Shown: positions 25,556-34,675, counted from the first letter of the stretch. The stretch is 64,000 nt of DNA from Palsa-506 sp963709075 (GCA_963709075.1 CAVPUY010000014.1:186001-250000), one strand, 5' to 3'. The notes: a model not told the origin generated them from the sequence alone. Program-made: numbers and translations.

Positions 25556-26881
25556 TCAGCCCTGACGCAGCCGGGCAGCGCGAGTGCGCTGGGCAGCAAG
25601 CGCGGTCAGGCTGAGGACAGCGACAGCCACGCCGTAGACGAGCGCGGTCGCGTGCAATCCGAAGGATGTGCTGGCCAGGCCGGCCAGCACCGCGGGCAGG
25701 CTGAAGGCCAGGTAGGCGATGAGGTAGGCAACCGCGAACAGCTCGCCGCGCTCGGCCGGGGCGGCCAGCCGGGCCAGCGTACCGAAGCAGGCGAGAGCGG
25801 ATGCGCCGAAGCCGATCCCGGCGACGATGGTGCCGGCCCCGGCCAGCGTCACGTTGTGCGCCTCGACTCCGGCCAGGGTCAGCGCCATCCCCGCGGTCAG
25901 CAGGATGGCACCGACGGCCAGTATCCGGTCGGGCCGCCAGGCCCGCAGGGCGAACGCGGCCACCGCGCCCGTCCCGCACAGCAGAGTGACGACAAGGCCG
26001 CCGATGAGGTGGCTGCTGAGGCCGAACAGGCTCGCCGCGACCGACGGGCCGAGGGACAGGTAGAGGCCGCCGAGCGCCCAGCTGGCCACCAGGATCGGGA
26101 CCAGCGCCAGGACGTCGGGGCGAAGCCGGGCCGGCACGCCGAGCCGCGGGGCAAGTGACGCCAGGCCACCGGGCCGCCGGGCCGAGGTCTCCGGCATGGC
26201 GGCCACCACCAGCGCGGCCAGGCCCATCCCGGCGAGCAGCAGCACGTAGACGAAGCGCGTGGGCGCGGGCGCGAACTGCACGAGTGCACCGCAGCCGAGT
26301 GCGCCGAGTGCCAGCCCGCCGATCGGCGCGATGCCGTTGACGACACCAGCGCGGCCCGGTGCGTGCGGCGGGTTCAGGTCCACCAGCGTGGCGCCGAGCG
26401 TTGTCAGGGCGGCGCCGGTGGCGAAGCCCTGCAGCACCCGGGCGAGAATAAGCGCCGGGACATCGCCGGCGGCGATGAATGCCGCAAGCGCTACCGCTTC
26501 AAGCGCGATCGCGGCCGCGAGCACCGGCCGTCGGCCGACGTGATCGGAAAGAGCACCCAGGACCAGCAGCGACACGATCAGCGCCAGCACGTACACGGCG
26601 AAGACGAGCGTGAGCGTCGTGCCGGAAAAGCCCCACTCCTGCTGGTAAACGACATACAGCGGCGACGGGGCGCTGGCCGCCGCGGCGAAGAGCACGAAGA
26701 TCGCGGTGATGGTCGCGAAGGCGGCCGGCTGTGACAGGCGCCAGGTCTGGGCGCGCGGCACCCCGCGCCGCCCGGCCAGGTCCGCAGACGCAGACGCGGA
26801 CGCGGACGCGGATGCGGATGCGGATGCGGCCGGGCCCTCGGTATCCGGGCAGCGGGCGGGGGCGGCAGACAAGGATGTCAT
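25556..26881 (-). CDS. MFS transporter (drug-efflux type)
   Basis: This 12-helix major facilitator is about 441 residues long. The first helix is AFATITAIFVLFAAAASAPSPLYVVYQQ. Motif A reads GALSDHVGRRPVLAAAIALEA, followed by RVLQGFATGAALTTLGATLVDL (motif C-like region). Five to six helices follow in the C-terminal half. Residues about 20-35 are an Ala-Ser run encoded by GCGTCC/GCATCC hexamers (26775-26830). The ATG at 26881 is preferred over a GTG at 26914 because it has a purine-rich upstream site (GAGAGAAAG). It is divergent from a TetR-type gene, with two matching operators between them, so export is probably induced by the TetR ligand. Confidence 0.88.
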   Translation of the reverse strand: MTSLSAAPARCPDTEGPAASASASASASASASADLAGRRGVPRAQTWRLSQPAAFATITAIFVLFAAAASAPSPLYVVYQQEWGFSGTTLTLVFAVYVLALIVSLLVLGALSDHVGRRPVLAAAIALEAVALAAFIAAGDVPALILARVLQGFATGAALTTLGATLVDLNPPHAPGRAGVVNGIAPIGGLALGALGCGALVQFAPAPTRFVYVLLLAGMGLAALVVAAMPETSARRPGGLASLAPRLGVPARLRPDVLALVPILVASWALGGLYLSLGPSVAASLFGLSSHLIGGLVVTLLCGTGAVAAFALRAWRPDRILAVGAILLTAGMALTLAGVEAHNVTLAGAGTIVAGIGFGASALACFGTLARLAAPAERGELFAVAYLIAYLAFSLPAVLAGLASTSFGLHATALVYGVAVAVLSLTALAAQRTRAARLRQG

Positions 26882-26971
26882 CGGACTTTCTCTCGACGGA
26901 ACTGACGGGCTCACGGGCTGACGGTACGGAACCTCTCTCGGGCGGAGCTGGCAGAGCTGGCGACGCTTTGA

Positions 26972-26985
26972 ACAGACAAGTCTGT
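26972..26985. promoter_or_regulatory. TetR operator copy 1 (ACAGAC-AA-GTCTGT)
   Basis: This is a perfect 6-base dyad with a 2-base spacer between the divergent MFS and TetR genes. A second copy lies 32 bases away centre to centre, about three helical turns. Confidence 0.8.
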
Positions 26986-27003
26986 CTGCCGTAGTGACAA
27001 TAG

Positions 27004-27017
27004 ACAGACCTGTCTGT
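27004..27017. promoter_or_regulatory. TetR operator copy 2 (ACAGAC-CT-GTCTGT)
   Basis: It has the same dyad as the copy at 26972 with a different spacer, and ends 12 bases before the TetR start codon. Binding here should block TetR's own promoter or ribosome access, giving autoregulation. Confidence 0.8.
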
Positions 27018-27029
27018 TATTGTCAAGGC

Positions 27030-27608
27030 ATGTCAGTTCAGGCCCCAGCCCGGCTCTCGGCGCGCGACCGGCTGCTGGCCGCCGCCGACGAGCTGTTCTA
27101 CGAGGGTGGCGTGCATTCCGTCGGCATCGACCGGGTGATCGAGCGGGCCGGGGTGGCCAAGGCAACCCTCTACGCCGTCTTCGGCAGCAAAGAGGAGCTC
27201 ATCCGGGCCTATCTGACCGCCCGGCAGGTAGCCAGGCAGCAGCGCCTGGCGAGGGGCCTGGCCCGCTACGACAACCCGAGGGATCGCCTCCTCGGCGTGT
27301 TCGACGTGCTGGGCGAGTCGATCGCGCAGCCGGGATTCCGCGGCTGCGCTTTCGTCAATGCCAGCGCCGAGGCCAGCCCCGGCAGCGCGGCCGTCCAGGT
27401 GTCCGGCCAGTCCCGCGCCTGGCTGCGCGGACTGTTCGCGGAGCTTGCCCAGGCGGCGGGCGCCGCCGACCCGGATCGCCTGGCCCGGCAGCTGGAGCTG
27501 CTCTACGACGGAGCGAGCGTCGCCGGGAACATGGACCGCGACCCCGCCGCGGCCGCCGCCGCGCGCGAGGCGGCCGGCATTCTGCTGGACGCGGCAGCCG
27601 CCCGCTGA
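27030..27608 (+). CDS. TetR/AcrR-family transcriptional repressor
   Basis: This 192-residue regulator has an N-terminal helix-turn-helix: RLLAAADELFYEGGVHSVGIDRVIERAGVAKATLYAVFGSKEELIRAYL (residues about 14-65). The C-terminal ligand domain contains FRGCAFVNASAEA, a motif of the YcdC/NemR-like group. The ATG at 27030 is chosen over an upstream start because the upstream codons overlap the operator at 27004-27017. The twin dyads in front and the divergent MFS gene strongly suggest it represses that pump and itself. The ligand is unknown. Confidence 0.92.
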   Translation: MSVQAPARLSARDRLLAAADELFYEGGVHSVGIDRVIERAGVAKATLYAVFGSKEELIRAYLTARQVARQQRLARGLARYDNPRDRLLGVFDVLGESIAQPGFRGCAFVNASAEASPGSAAVQVSGQSRAWLRGLFAELAQAAGAADPDRLARQLELLYDGASVAGNMDRDPAAAAAAREAAGILLDAAAAR

Positions 27609-27635
27609 CCCCGCCCGGCTTACTCGCGGCGCCGG

Positions 27636-28496
27636 TCAGCCGACCGCTGCCGCCCGGATCTCGGCAGCGAAGGCATCCGGTGCCTCAAGCGGCGAGAAAT
27701 GACCGGCCGACGGCAGCACCCGGAGCCGGGCGTCGTCAAAGAACTCCGCGAGCCGGTCCGACCATCCGAGCGGGAACAGCGGATCGTGCTGCGGCCAGAG
27801 CACCCGCGCCGGTACCCGGATCCGGTCAGCCGGCGAAGGCGCCTGCTCGGCCAGCGACCGGGCGACCGTGCCGGAACTGGACCGGTACCACGCGATGGAC
27901 GCGGTGAACGCGCCAGCCGGGGCATAGTGCCGCGCCAGCCGGTCGAGGTCCTCGGCCGGCAACTGGAACGAGGGCCCCGACCAGTGCGACCAGAAGTGCG
28001 CGAGGTACGCGCGCACGGCGCCGGGCTTCCCGTCGATGAGCCGATCAGCCACGGCGAGCTGGTGAAAGGACTGGTACCAGAACTCGCGCTGCGCGTCGGC
28101 GCCGAGCACCCGGGTGCCGATGCCGGGCAGCGGCGGGGCGAGGACCAGGCCGCGGAGCAGGTCAGGCCGGGCGGCGGCGACCTCTTGCGCGATGCGGCTG
28201 CCGATGTCGTAGCCCGCGAGCACGACGCCGCGCAGGCCGAGTTCATCGATCAGGGCGACGACGCTGCGGGCCTGGGCGGCGGCTGAGTAGGCGGCCGCCG
28301 GGTCGAGCGGGTGCTTGTCTGACTCGCCGAACCCGCGCAGGTCGGGAGCGACAACGTGCAGCCCGCCGAGCCGGGGAACCACCTGCCGGTAGTCAGTCCG
28401 GTCACCCGGCCAGCCGTGCAGCAGCAGCACGGGCGGCCCGTCGCCGGCCCGGTCATAGGCGAGCCGGAAGCCATCGGTCGCGTTGCTCACGGGCAT
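27636..28496 (-). CDS. Alpha/beta hydrolase, epoxide-hydrolase/haloalkane-dehalogenase-like
   Basis: This 286-residue alpha/beta hydrolase has the oxyanion motif LLLHGWPGDRTDYRQV and DLRGFGESDKH. The nucleophile elbow is AGYDIGSRIAQ, where Asp replaces Ser, as in epoxide hydrolases and dehalogenases. The acid is in WPQHDPLFPL and the catalytic His in PSAGHFSPLEAPD. The ATG at 28496 (MPVSNATDGFRLAYD) is chosen because homologues start there. It converges on the TetR gene and is divergent from hutU. The substrate is unknown; detoxification is plausible near an efflux locus. Confidence 0.87.
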   Translation of the reverse strand: MPVSNATDGFRLAYDRAGDGPPVLLLHGWPGDRTDYRQVVPRLGGLHVVAPDLRGFGESDKHPLDPAAAYSAAAQARSVVALIDELGLRGVVLAGYDIGSRIAQEVAAARPDLLRGLVLAPPLPGIGTRVLGADAQREFWYQSFHQLAVADRLIDGKPGAVRAYLAHFWSHWSGPSFQLPAEDLDRLARHYAPAGAFTASIAWYRSSSGTVARSLAEQAPSPADRIRVPARVLWPQHDPLFPLGWSDRLAEFFDDARLRVLPSAGHFSPLEAPDAFAAEIRAAAVG

Positions 28497-28710
28497 CCGA
28501 CGAGCGTAGCCGCTCCGGGCTCCCTGGCCGGCTGCCGCAGCGAACCTGCCGACAGCTGCCCCGGGACCACGCCGGGCGGCCTGACCAGAGATGATGAGGC
28601 GATGGCAGCGGCGCAGCCTGCCGCGGCCATGGCCGCACCGCGGCCAGCCGCTGCGACGTAGCACTGCGGCCAGCCGCGCATCCCGTCTCCGACCTGACGA
28701 GGAGCCAGCG

Positions 28711-30429
28711 TTGACAGCCTCGCATTCGCCCGGCCCGCATTCGCCCGGCCCGCAAGCACCGGCACCATCCGGCCCCCGCCCGGTCCGGGCGCCCCGCGGC
28801 ACCAGCCTGTCCTGCCAGGGCTGGCCGCAGGAGGCGGCCATGCGGATGCTGATGAACAACCTCGACCCGGAGGTCGCCGAGCACCCGGACCAGCTCATCG
28901 TCTACGGCGGCTCCGGCCGGGCGGCCCGCAGCTGGGCGGCCTTCGACGGGATCGTCCGCTCGCTGCAGGGCCTGGAACAGGACGAGACGCTGCTCGTCCA
29001 GTCCGGCAAGCCCGTCGGCGTGTTCCGCACCCACGAATGGGCGCCGCGAGTGCTGATCGCCAACTCCAACCTGGTGCCGCAGTGGGCCACCTGGGAAGAG
29101 TTCCGGCGGCTCGAGTCGCTCGGGCTGACCATGTTCGGCCAGATGACGGCGGGGTCCTGGATCTACATCGGCACCCAGGGCATCCTGCAGGGCACCTACG
29201 AGACGTTCGCCGCGATCGCGGCCAAGCGGTACGGCGGCTCGCTGGCCGGCACGATCACGCTGACTGCCGGTCTTGGCGGGATGGGCGGCGCGCAGCCGCT
29301 CGCCGTCACGATGAACGGCGGCGTGGCGATCTGCATCGACTGCGACCCGCGCGCGATCGCCCGCCGGATCGAGCACGGCTACCTGGACGTCGCGGCCGAC
29401 GACATCGCCGATGCGATCCGGCGCGCCACCGCCGCCAGGGACGCCGCCGAGCCGCTCTCCATCGGGCTGCTCGGCAACGCCGCCGACATCGTCCCTGAGC
29501 TTCTCGCGATCAGCGCCCCGGTTGACATCGTCACCGACCAGACGTCGGCGCACGACCCGCTGACCTACCTGCCCAGCGGCGTCGCGTTCGAGGACATGGG
29601 CGCGCTGCGCGCCGAGGACCCGGCCGGGTTCACCCGCCGGGCCAGGGAGTCGATGGCCGCGCACGTCGAGGCGATGGTCGGCTTCCTCGACCGCGGCGCC
29701 GAGGTGTTCGACTACGGCAACTCGATCAGGGGCGAGGCGGAACTGGCCGGCTACCAGCGGGCATTCGCCTTCCCCGGCTTCGTCCCCGCCTACATCAGGC
29801 CGCTGTTCTGCGAGGGCAGGGGCCCGTTCCGCTGGGCGGCGCTGTCCGGCGACCCGGCCGACATCGCCGCGACCGACCGGGCGATGCTCGACCTTTTCCC
29901 TGCCAACGAGGCGCTGGCCAGGTGGATCCGGATGGCCAGCCAGAAGGTGCACTTCCAGGGCCTGCCGGCCCGGATCTGCTGGCTCGGCTACGGCGAGCGG
30001 CACCTGGCCGGCCTGCGCTTCAACGAGCTGGTCGAGCGGGGTGACGTGCAGGCGCCGATCGTGCTCGGCCGTGATCACCTGGACTGCGGCTCGGTCGCGT
30101 CGCCGTACCGGGAGACCGAGTCGATGGCCGACGGCTCGGATGCGATCGCCGACTGGCCGCTGCTCAACGCGCTGGTCAACACCGCTTCCGGCGCCAGCTG
30201 GGTGAGCATCCATCACGGCGGCGGCGTCGGCATCGGCCGGTCGATCCACGCCGGCCAGGTGTGCGTGGCCGACGGCACCGCGCTCGCGGCGCAGAAACTG
30301 GAACGGGTGCTCACGAACGACCCGGGCATGGGCGTGATCAGGCACGCCGACGCCGGTTACGACGAGGCCACCCAGGTCGCTGTCGCGCGCGGCGTGCGGG
30401 TGCCGATGAATGAGGCCGGCCCCGAATAG
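28711..30429 (+). CDS. hutU: Urocanate hydratase (urocanase)
   Basis: This NAD-dependent enzyme converts urocanate to 4-imidazolone-5-propionate, the second step of histidine degradation. The 572 residues include LQGTYETFAAIAAKRYGGSLAGTITLTAGLGGMGGAQPLAVTMNGG (NAD-binding region) and the signature DHLDCGSVASPYRETESM. SIHHGGGVGIGRSIHAGQ lies near the C-terminus. The TTG at 28711 follows GAGGAG, and the following residues (TASHSPGPHSPGP) form a short Pro-rich leader before the conserved RGTSLSCQGWPQEAA. It heads the hut genes found here: an M20 hydrolase, hutF and hutI follow on the same strand, with insertions. Confidence 0.96.
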   Translation: MTASHSPGPHSPGPQAPAPSGPRPVRAPRGTSLSCQGWPQEAAMRMLMNNLDPEVAEHPDQLIVYGGSGRAARSWAAFDGIVRSLQGLEQDETLLVQSGKPVGVFRTHEWAPRVLIANSNLVPQWATWEEFRRLESLGLTMFGQMTAGSWIYIGTQGILQGTYETFAAIAAKRYGGSLAGTITLTAGLGGMGGAQPLAVTMNGGVAICIDCDPRAIARRIEHGYLDVAADDIADAIRRATAARDAAEPLSIGLLGNAADIVPELLAISAPVDIVTDQTSAHDPLTYLPSGVAFEDMGALRAEDPAGFTRRARESMAAHVEAMVGFLDRGAEVFDYGNSIRGEAELAGYQRAFAFPGFVPAYIRPLFCEGRGPFRWAALSGDPADIAATDRAMLDLFPANEALARWIRMASQKVHFQGLPARICWLGYGERHLAGLRFNELVERGDVQAPIVLGRDHLDCGSVASPYRETESMADGSDAIADWPLLNALVNTASGASWVSIHHGGGVGIGRSIHAGQVCVADGTALAAQKLERVLTNDPGMGVIRHADAGYDEATQVAVARGVRVPMNEAGPE

Positions 30430-30531
30430 TAGCCAACCGGTAACCGCGATAGCCTTCACGATGCGCGTACGGGGCATACCGGAATGTAGGCATACGTCTG
30501 CCCTGGAGGCGCAACGGGCGTTGCCGGGCAG

Positions 30532-31334
30532 GTGCCCGAGGGCGTGGACGCGACCCGGCCGTCGCCGGCCCGGTTATACGACTACTACCTGGGCGGCACG
30601 AGCAACTTCGATGTTGACCGGACAGCGGCCGACCGGCTGCGGCTGGTCATGCCCGAGCTCTCCGACATGGCCTGGGCGAACCGGGGCTTCCACCAGCGGG
30701 CCGCCCGCTGGATCGCCAGGCGCGGCGTGCGCCAGTTCATCGACATCGGCTCCGGGCTGCCCACCGCGGGCAACACCCACCAGGTGCTGGTCGAGGTCGC
30801 CCCGGCGGCCCGGGTGGTCTACGTCGACATCGACCCGATGGTCGCCGCGCAGGCCGGCGGGCTGCTCACCGACCAGCGCAGTACCCGGCTGATCACCGCC
30901 GACCTGCGCGACCCCGGCACCCTGCTGGCCCATCCCGACCTGCGGGCGCTGATCGACTTCGCCGAGCCGGCCTGCTGATGACGGCGGTGCTGCACTTCGT
31001 CGCCGACACCTCGGATCCATGGGGACTGGTCAAGCAGTACGTGACCGCGCTGGCGCCGGGCAGCTACCTGGCGCTGTCGCACGGTACCTACGAAAAGCTG
31101 CCGCCCGGCATGGTGCAGGCGGCGCGTGCGCTGTACGCCCGCGCGACCGAGCAGATCTACCCGCGGTCCATGGCCGAGCAGGAGCGTTTCTTCGCCGGGC
31201 TTGAGCTCGTCAAGCCCTACCAGGGGGCCGGCCAGGTGCTCTGCCACCTCGGCTTATGGGATGCGGAGGACCCGGCGACCGCGGACAGCGACGGGTCGCG
31301 GATCATGTATTGCGGGGTTGCCCGCCGCCCATGA
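30532..31334 (+). CDS. SAM-dependent methyltransferase of the PF04672 (DUF574) family, one frameshift
   Basis: This methyltransferase is about 267 residues long. The N-terminus TRPSPARLYDYYLGGTSNFDVDR is the family hallmark, followed by QFIDIGSGLPTAGNTHQVLVEVAPAARVVYVDIDP (motif I and the acidic SAM ligand). After the shift come MTAVLHFVADTSDPWGLVKQYVTALAPGSYLALSH and the C-terminal FFAGLELVKPYQG. One base is missing near 30975, between IDFAEPA and LLMTAVLHF. The GTG at 30532 is the probable start. This family is greatly expanded in filamentous actinobacteria and its substrates are largely unknown. It interrupts the hut cluster and is unlikely to be part of histidine degradation. Confidence 0.88.
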
Positions 31335-31376
31335 TGGGCCGGCCCGGCGGGCTGGACGATCTGGAAGGGGAGCGAC

Positions 31377-32594
31377 GTGCCCTTCGCCGACCTCTGGGCA
31401 TCACTGCTCCCTCTTGGCCGCTATCCGCCAACCGGCGGTTACCGGCGTTTCTCCTGGACCGAAGCGGACTCGGCCTGCCGCACATGGTTTAAGGACCATG
31501 CGCTGAAACGGGAACTCCGAGCCGACTGTGATCGCAACGGCAACCTGTGGGCATGGTGGGACTCGCCCGGATCTCCTGCCGGTGCCATCGCCACCGGCAG
31601 CCACCTGGACTCGGTGCCGGACGGCGGTGCCTTCGACGGCCCGCTCGGGATAGTGTCCGCCTTCGCCGCGATCGACCTGCTCCGGGCGCGCGGCTTCGTC
31701 CCGGCCAGGCCGATCGTCGTCGGCGCGTTTACCGAGGAGGAGGGCGGCAGGTTCGGCCTGGCCTGCCTGGGCAGCCGGCTGCTCACCGGCGCTGTCGCCC
31801 CGGACACGGCACGCGACCTGCGGGACGCCAGCGGGGTGAGCCTGGCGCAGGCGATGACGGCGGCCGGGCTCGACCCCGGCGGCATCGGCCCCGATGACGA
31901 ACTCCTGGCCCGCCTCGGCGCCTTCGTCGAACTGCATGTCGAGCAGGGCAGCGCGCTGGCCGGCGCAGGCGCGGCGGTCGGGATCGCCGAGGCCATCTGG
32001 GCGCACGGCCGCTGGCGGCTTGACTTCACCGGCCGGGCCGATCACGCGGGCACCACCCGGCTCGAGGACCGGCGTGATCCGATGCTGCCGTTCGCCGCCA
32101 CCGTGCTCTCCGCCAGGCAGGTCGCGGCCGAGCACGGCGGCCTGGCCACGTTCGGCAGGGTCATCGCCTCCCCGGGGGCAGTCAACGCGATCAGCTCGTC
32201 GGTGTCGGCCTGGCTGGACGCCAGGGCCCCGCAGGAGGCGGCGCTCGACTCGGTGCTGGCCGGGATCCGGCTCGCCGCCGAGCGCGAGGCGGGCAGGCAC
32301 GGCGGGCGGTGCGACATCCGGCGCGAGTCGTTCACGCCGCGGGTGGACTTCGATCCGGGACTGCGGGACAGGCTGGCCGCCGCGCTTGCGGCCCGCGGCA
32401 TCACGGCGCCCACGCTGCCTACCGGCGCCGGTCACGACGCCGGCATACTCGCTGCCCGGCTGCCGACCGCGATGCTGTTCGTCCGCAACCCGTCCGGTGT
32501 CTCGCACGCGCCGGCCGAGCACGCCGAGCCGGCCGACTGCGAGGCCGGCGTGCTGGCCCTGGCCGCCGTGCTCGAGGAACTGGCCAGCCGGTGA
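31377..32594 (+). CDS. M20-family amidohydrolase (allantoate amidohydrolase/N-carbamoyl-amino-acid hydrolase-like) of the hut cluster
   Basis: This 405-residue dinuclear metallo-hydrolase has metal ligands in GSHLDSVPDGGAFDGPLG (His, Asp), FTEEEGGRFG (Glu), VELHVEQG (His) and VSHAPAEHAE (His). Named relatives act on allantoate or N-carbamoyl amino acids. In actinobacterial hut clusters a member of this family sits between hutU and hutF, where it may hydrolyse N-formyl-glutamate made by HutF. That role is inference from position. The GTG at 31377 has GGAAGGGGAG upstream. Its stop overlaps the hutF start (GTGA), so the two are translationally coupled. Confidence 0.88.
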   Translation: MPFADLWASLLPLGRYPPTGGYRRFSWTEADSACRTWFKDHALKRELRADCDRNGNLWAWWDSPGSPAGAIATGSHLDSVPDGGAFDGPLGIVSAFAAIDLLRARGFVPARPIVVGAFTEEEGGRFGLACLGSRLLTGAVAPDTARDLRDASGVSLAQAMTAAGLDPGGIGPDDELLARLGAFVELHVEQGSALAGAGAAVGIAEAIWAHGRWRLDFTGRADHAGTTRLEDRRDPMLPFAATVLSARQVAAEHGGLATFGRVIASPGAVNAISSSVSAWLDARAPQEAALDSVLAGIRLAAEREAGRHGGRCDIRRESFTPRVDFDPGLRDRLAAALAARGITAPTLPTGAGHDAGILAARLPTAMLFVRNPSGVSHAPAEHAEPADCEAGVLALAAVLEELASR

Positions 32595-33967
32595 CCGGCC
32601 GCCGGTGGCACGCCGAGCTGGCCTGGCTGCCCGGCCTCGGCGTCGTGCCTGACGTCCTGATCGAGGCGGCCGGCGACCGGTTCACCGCGGTCACTCCGGG
32701 GACGCCGCCGGCTGCCGCCCCGGCCGCGACCCGTCTCCCCGGCCTCACCCTGCCCGGCCTGGCGAACGCGCACTCGCACGCATTCCACCGCGCGCTGCGC
32801 GGGATCACCCAGGCGGGCGAGGGCACGTTCTGGACCTGGCGAGACCGGATGTACCAGCTGGCCGCCCGCCTGGACCCGGCCAGTTACCTGGCCCTGGCCA
32901 GGGCGGTCTACGCCGAGATGGCACTGGCCGGGATCACTTGCGTCGGCGAGTTCCACTACCTGCACCACGGCCAGGGCGGCACCCGGTATGCCGACCCGAA
33001 CGAGCTGGGCAAGGCGCTCATCGCCGCGGCCGCCGAGGCAGGCATCCGGATCACGCTGCTCGACACCTGCTACCTGTCCGGCGGACTCGACTCCGGCGGC
33101 TCGCCGCTGCCGCTGGCCGTCCCGCAGCTGCGGTTCGGCGACGGCGACGCGGACGGCTGGGCGGCAAGGGCCGGGGCGCTCGGCGCCGACTCCCACGGCA
33201 TGCTCGGCCCGCTGGCCAGGGTCGGCGCGGCCATCCATTCCGTCCGGGCGGTGCCGCCGGACCAGCTGCATCCGGTGGTCGCCTGGGCGCAGCACTACGG
33301 CGCGCCGCTGCACGCGCACTTGTCGGAGCAGACCGCGGAGAACCTGGCGTGCCTGGCCGCCTACCGGATGACGCCGGCCGAGGTGCTGTACGCCGCCGGG
33401 GCGCTCGGCCCGCGCACGACCGTGGTGCATGCGACGCACCTGGCCGGCCGGGACATCGGCCTGCTCGGCGGCAGCCGGGCCTGCGCCTGTTTCTGCCCGA
33501 CGACCGAAGCCGACCTGGCCGACGGCATCGGGCCGGCCCGTGCGCTGGCGTCGGCCGGCTGCGAGCTGAGCCTGGGCACCGACAGCCAGGCCGTGATCGA
33601 CCTTTTCGAGGAGGCCAGGCGAGTCGAGCTCGGCGAGCGGCTGGCCACCCAGCGGCGCGGCCATTTCACCGCCGCGGAGCTGGCCTGGGCGGCCAGCGCG
33701 GCCGGGCACGCCTGCCTGGGCTGGCCGGACGCGGGCGAAATCGTGCCGGGCGCGCTTGCCGACCTGGTGACCGTCGCGCTTGACGGCCCCCGGCTGGCCG
33801 GAACCGGGCCGGCCACCGCGCTGGAGTCCGTCATCTTCGCGGCGACCGCGGCCGACGTCCGTCATGTCGTGGTGAGCGGCAGCGACGTTGTGCGCGACGG
33901 CAGGCACCGGCTCGTCGAGGACGTCCCCGCGGCCCTGTCCGCGTCGATCCGCGCCGTCCTGGACTGA
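32591..33967 (+). CDS. hutF: Formimidoylglutamate deiminase
   Basis: This 458-residue amidohydrolase deaminates N-formimidoyl-L-glutamate to N-formyl-L-glutamate in the five-step histidine pathway. Metal and substrate motifs are LPGLANAHSHAFHRALRGITQAGEGTFWTWRDRMY (HxH and the family-specific block), HAHLSEQTAEN, VVHATHL and LSLGTDSQAVIDLFEE (Asp). The GTG at 32591 overlaps the previous stop. An upstream in-frame extension would run through the M20 gene and is rejected. It is followed 30 bases later by the convergent PadR gene, which separates it from hutI. Confidence 0.94.
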   Translation: MTGRRWHAELAWLPGLGVVPDVLIEAAGDRFTAVTPGTPPAAAPAATRLPGLTLPGLANAHSHAFHRALRGITQAGEGTFWTWRDRMYQLAARLDPASYLALARAVYAEMALAGITCVGEFHYLHHGQGGTRYADPNELGKALIAAAAEAGIRITLLDTCYLSGGLDSGGSPLPLAVPQLRFGDGDADGWAARAGALGADSHGMLGPLARVGAAIHSVRAVPPDQLHPVVAWAQHYGAPLHAHLSEQTAENLACLAAYRMTPAEVLYAAGALGPRTTVVHATHLAGRDIGLLGGSRACACFCPTTEADLADGIGPARALASAGCELSLGTDSQAVIDLFEEARRVELGERLATQRRGHFTAAELAWAASAAGHACLGWPDAGEIVPGALADLVTVALDGPRLAGTGPATALESVIFAATAADVRHVVVSGSDVVRDGRHRLVEDVPAALSASIRAVLD

Positions 33968-33997
33968 CCGCCCGCCCGGCTCGCCCGGCTTGCCTGG

Positions 33998-34633
33998 TCA
34001 GCCGGCGGGCGGCGGCGGGCCGTCCGCGAACTCGCGGATCGACTCATCGGTCCAGCCGAGCCGGCCGTCCCTGAGCTCGCTGGCCAGCGACCGGACCCAG
34101 TCAAGCTCCGTGCGCAGCAGCGCGATGCGGTACTCGTCCTCGACAACGAAGACGCGCGGCAGGAAGCTCGCCGCGGCGGCCAGCCCGTCCGCCAGCCTGG
34201 CCAGCTCGCGTTCCAGGCTGACGGCCCGCGCCTCGAGCTGGGCGGCGGCGTCGGCAGGCTCAAGCAGGGGGAGGAACGCCAGCGCCGCGGGAAACTCGGG
34301 AAAGTCCCTGGCCGGCCGGGCCAGCATGTCGTGCATCCAGTCGAGCAGGGTCTGACGGCCGGCCGCAGTCAGCTGGTAGACGGTGCGCTCCGGCCAGTTC
34401 TCGTCCCGCTCGGTCTCCCGGACGGCGATCTGCCCGTCCCGCAGCAGGCGATCGATCGCCTGGTAGATGCTCGCCCGCTGGCGGATGTTGACCACCTGGT
34501 CCTTGCCCCGTTCCTTGATCAGCTGCTGCATCCGGTACGGGTGCATGGGGGCCTCGTAGAGCATGGCGAGGACGACGAGCGCGAGCGGCGAGCGCCGCGG
34601 CAGGGCTGCCATAGGAAGGAGCTTACTAGTCAT
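33998..34633 (-). CDS. PadR-family transcriptional regulator
   Basis: This 211-residue winged-helix regulator has the N-terminal domain PLALVVLAMLYEAPMHPYRMQQLIKERGKDQVVNIRQRASIYQAIDRLLRDGQIAVRETERDENWPERTVYQLTAAGR (PadR domain) and an alpha-helical C-terminal dimerisation region (residues about 100-200). Start candidates are the ATG at 34633 and the one at 34612. Neither has a Shine-Dalgarno sequence, so a leaderless message is possible. It is divergent from a 14-helix MFS pump, with dyad and direct repeats between the starts, a standard arrangement for a repressor of a drug exporter. Confidence 0.92.
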   Translation of the reverse strand: MTSKLLPMAALPRRSPLALVVLAMLYEAPMHPYRMQQLIKERGKDQVVNIRQRASIYQAIDRLLRDGQIAVRETERDENWPERTVYQLTAAGRQTLLDWMHDMLARPARDFPEFPAALAFLPLLEPADAAAQLEARAVSLERELARLADGLAAAASFLPRVFVVEDEYRIALLRTELDWVRSLASELRDGRLGWTDESIREFADGPPPPAG

Positions 34634-34661
34634 AACTGTTAGACAGAATCTAACTAGTCAT
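34626..34661. promoter_or_regulatory. Putative PadR operator: dyad plus direct repeat
   Basis: GTTAGA (34638-34643) and TCTAAC (34649-34654) form a perfect dyad with a 5-base spacer, flanked by direct copies of CTAGTCAT at 34626-34633 and 34654-34661. It is the most AT-rich spot nearby and sits between the two divergent start codons, overlapping the PadR start at 34633. Confidence 0.7.
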
Positions 34662-34675
34662 GTTATATCTAAACC

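Noticed and set aside
28453..30477. A long minus-strand frame opposite hutU
   Set aside because: Antisense shadow of a well-conserved gene; composition-biased with no motif.
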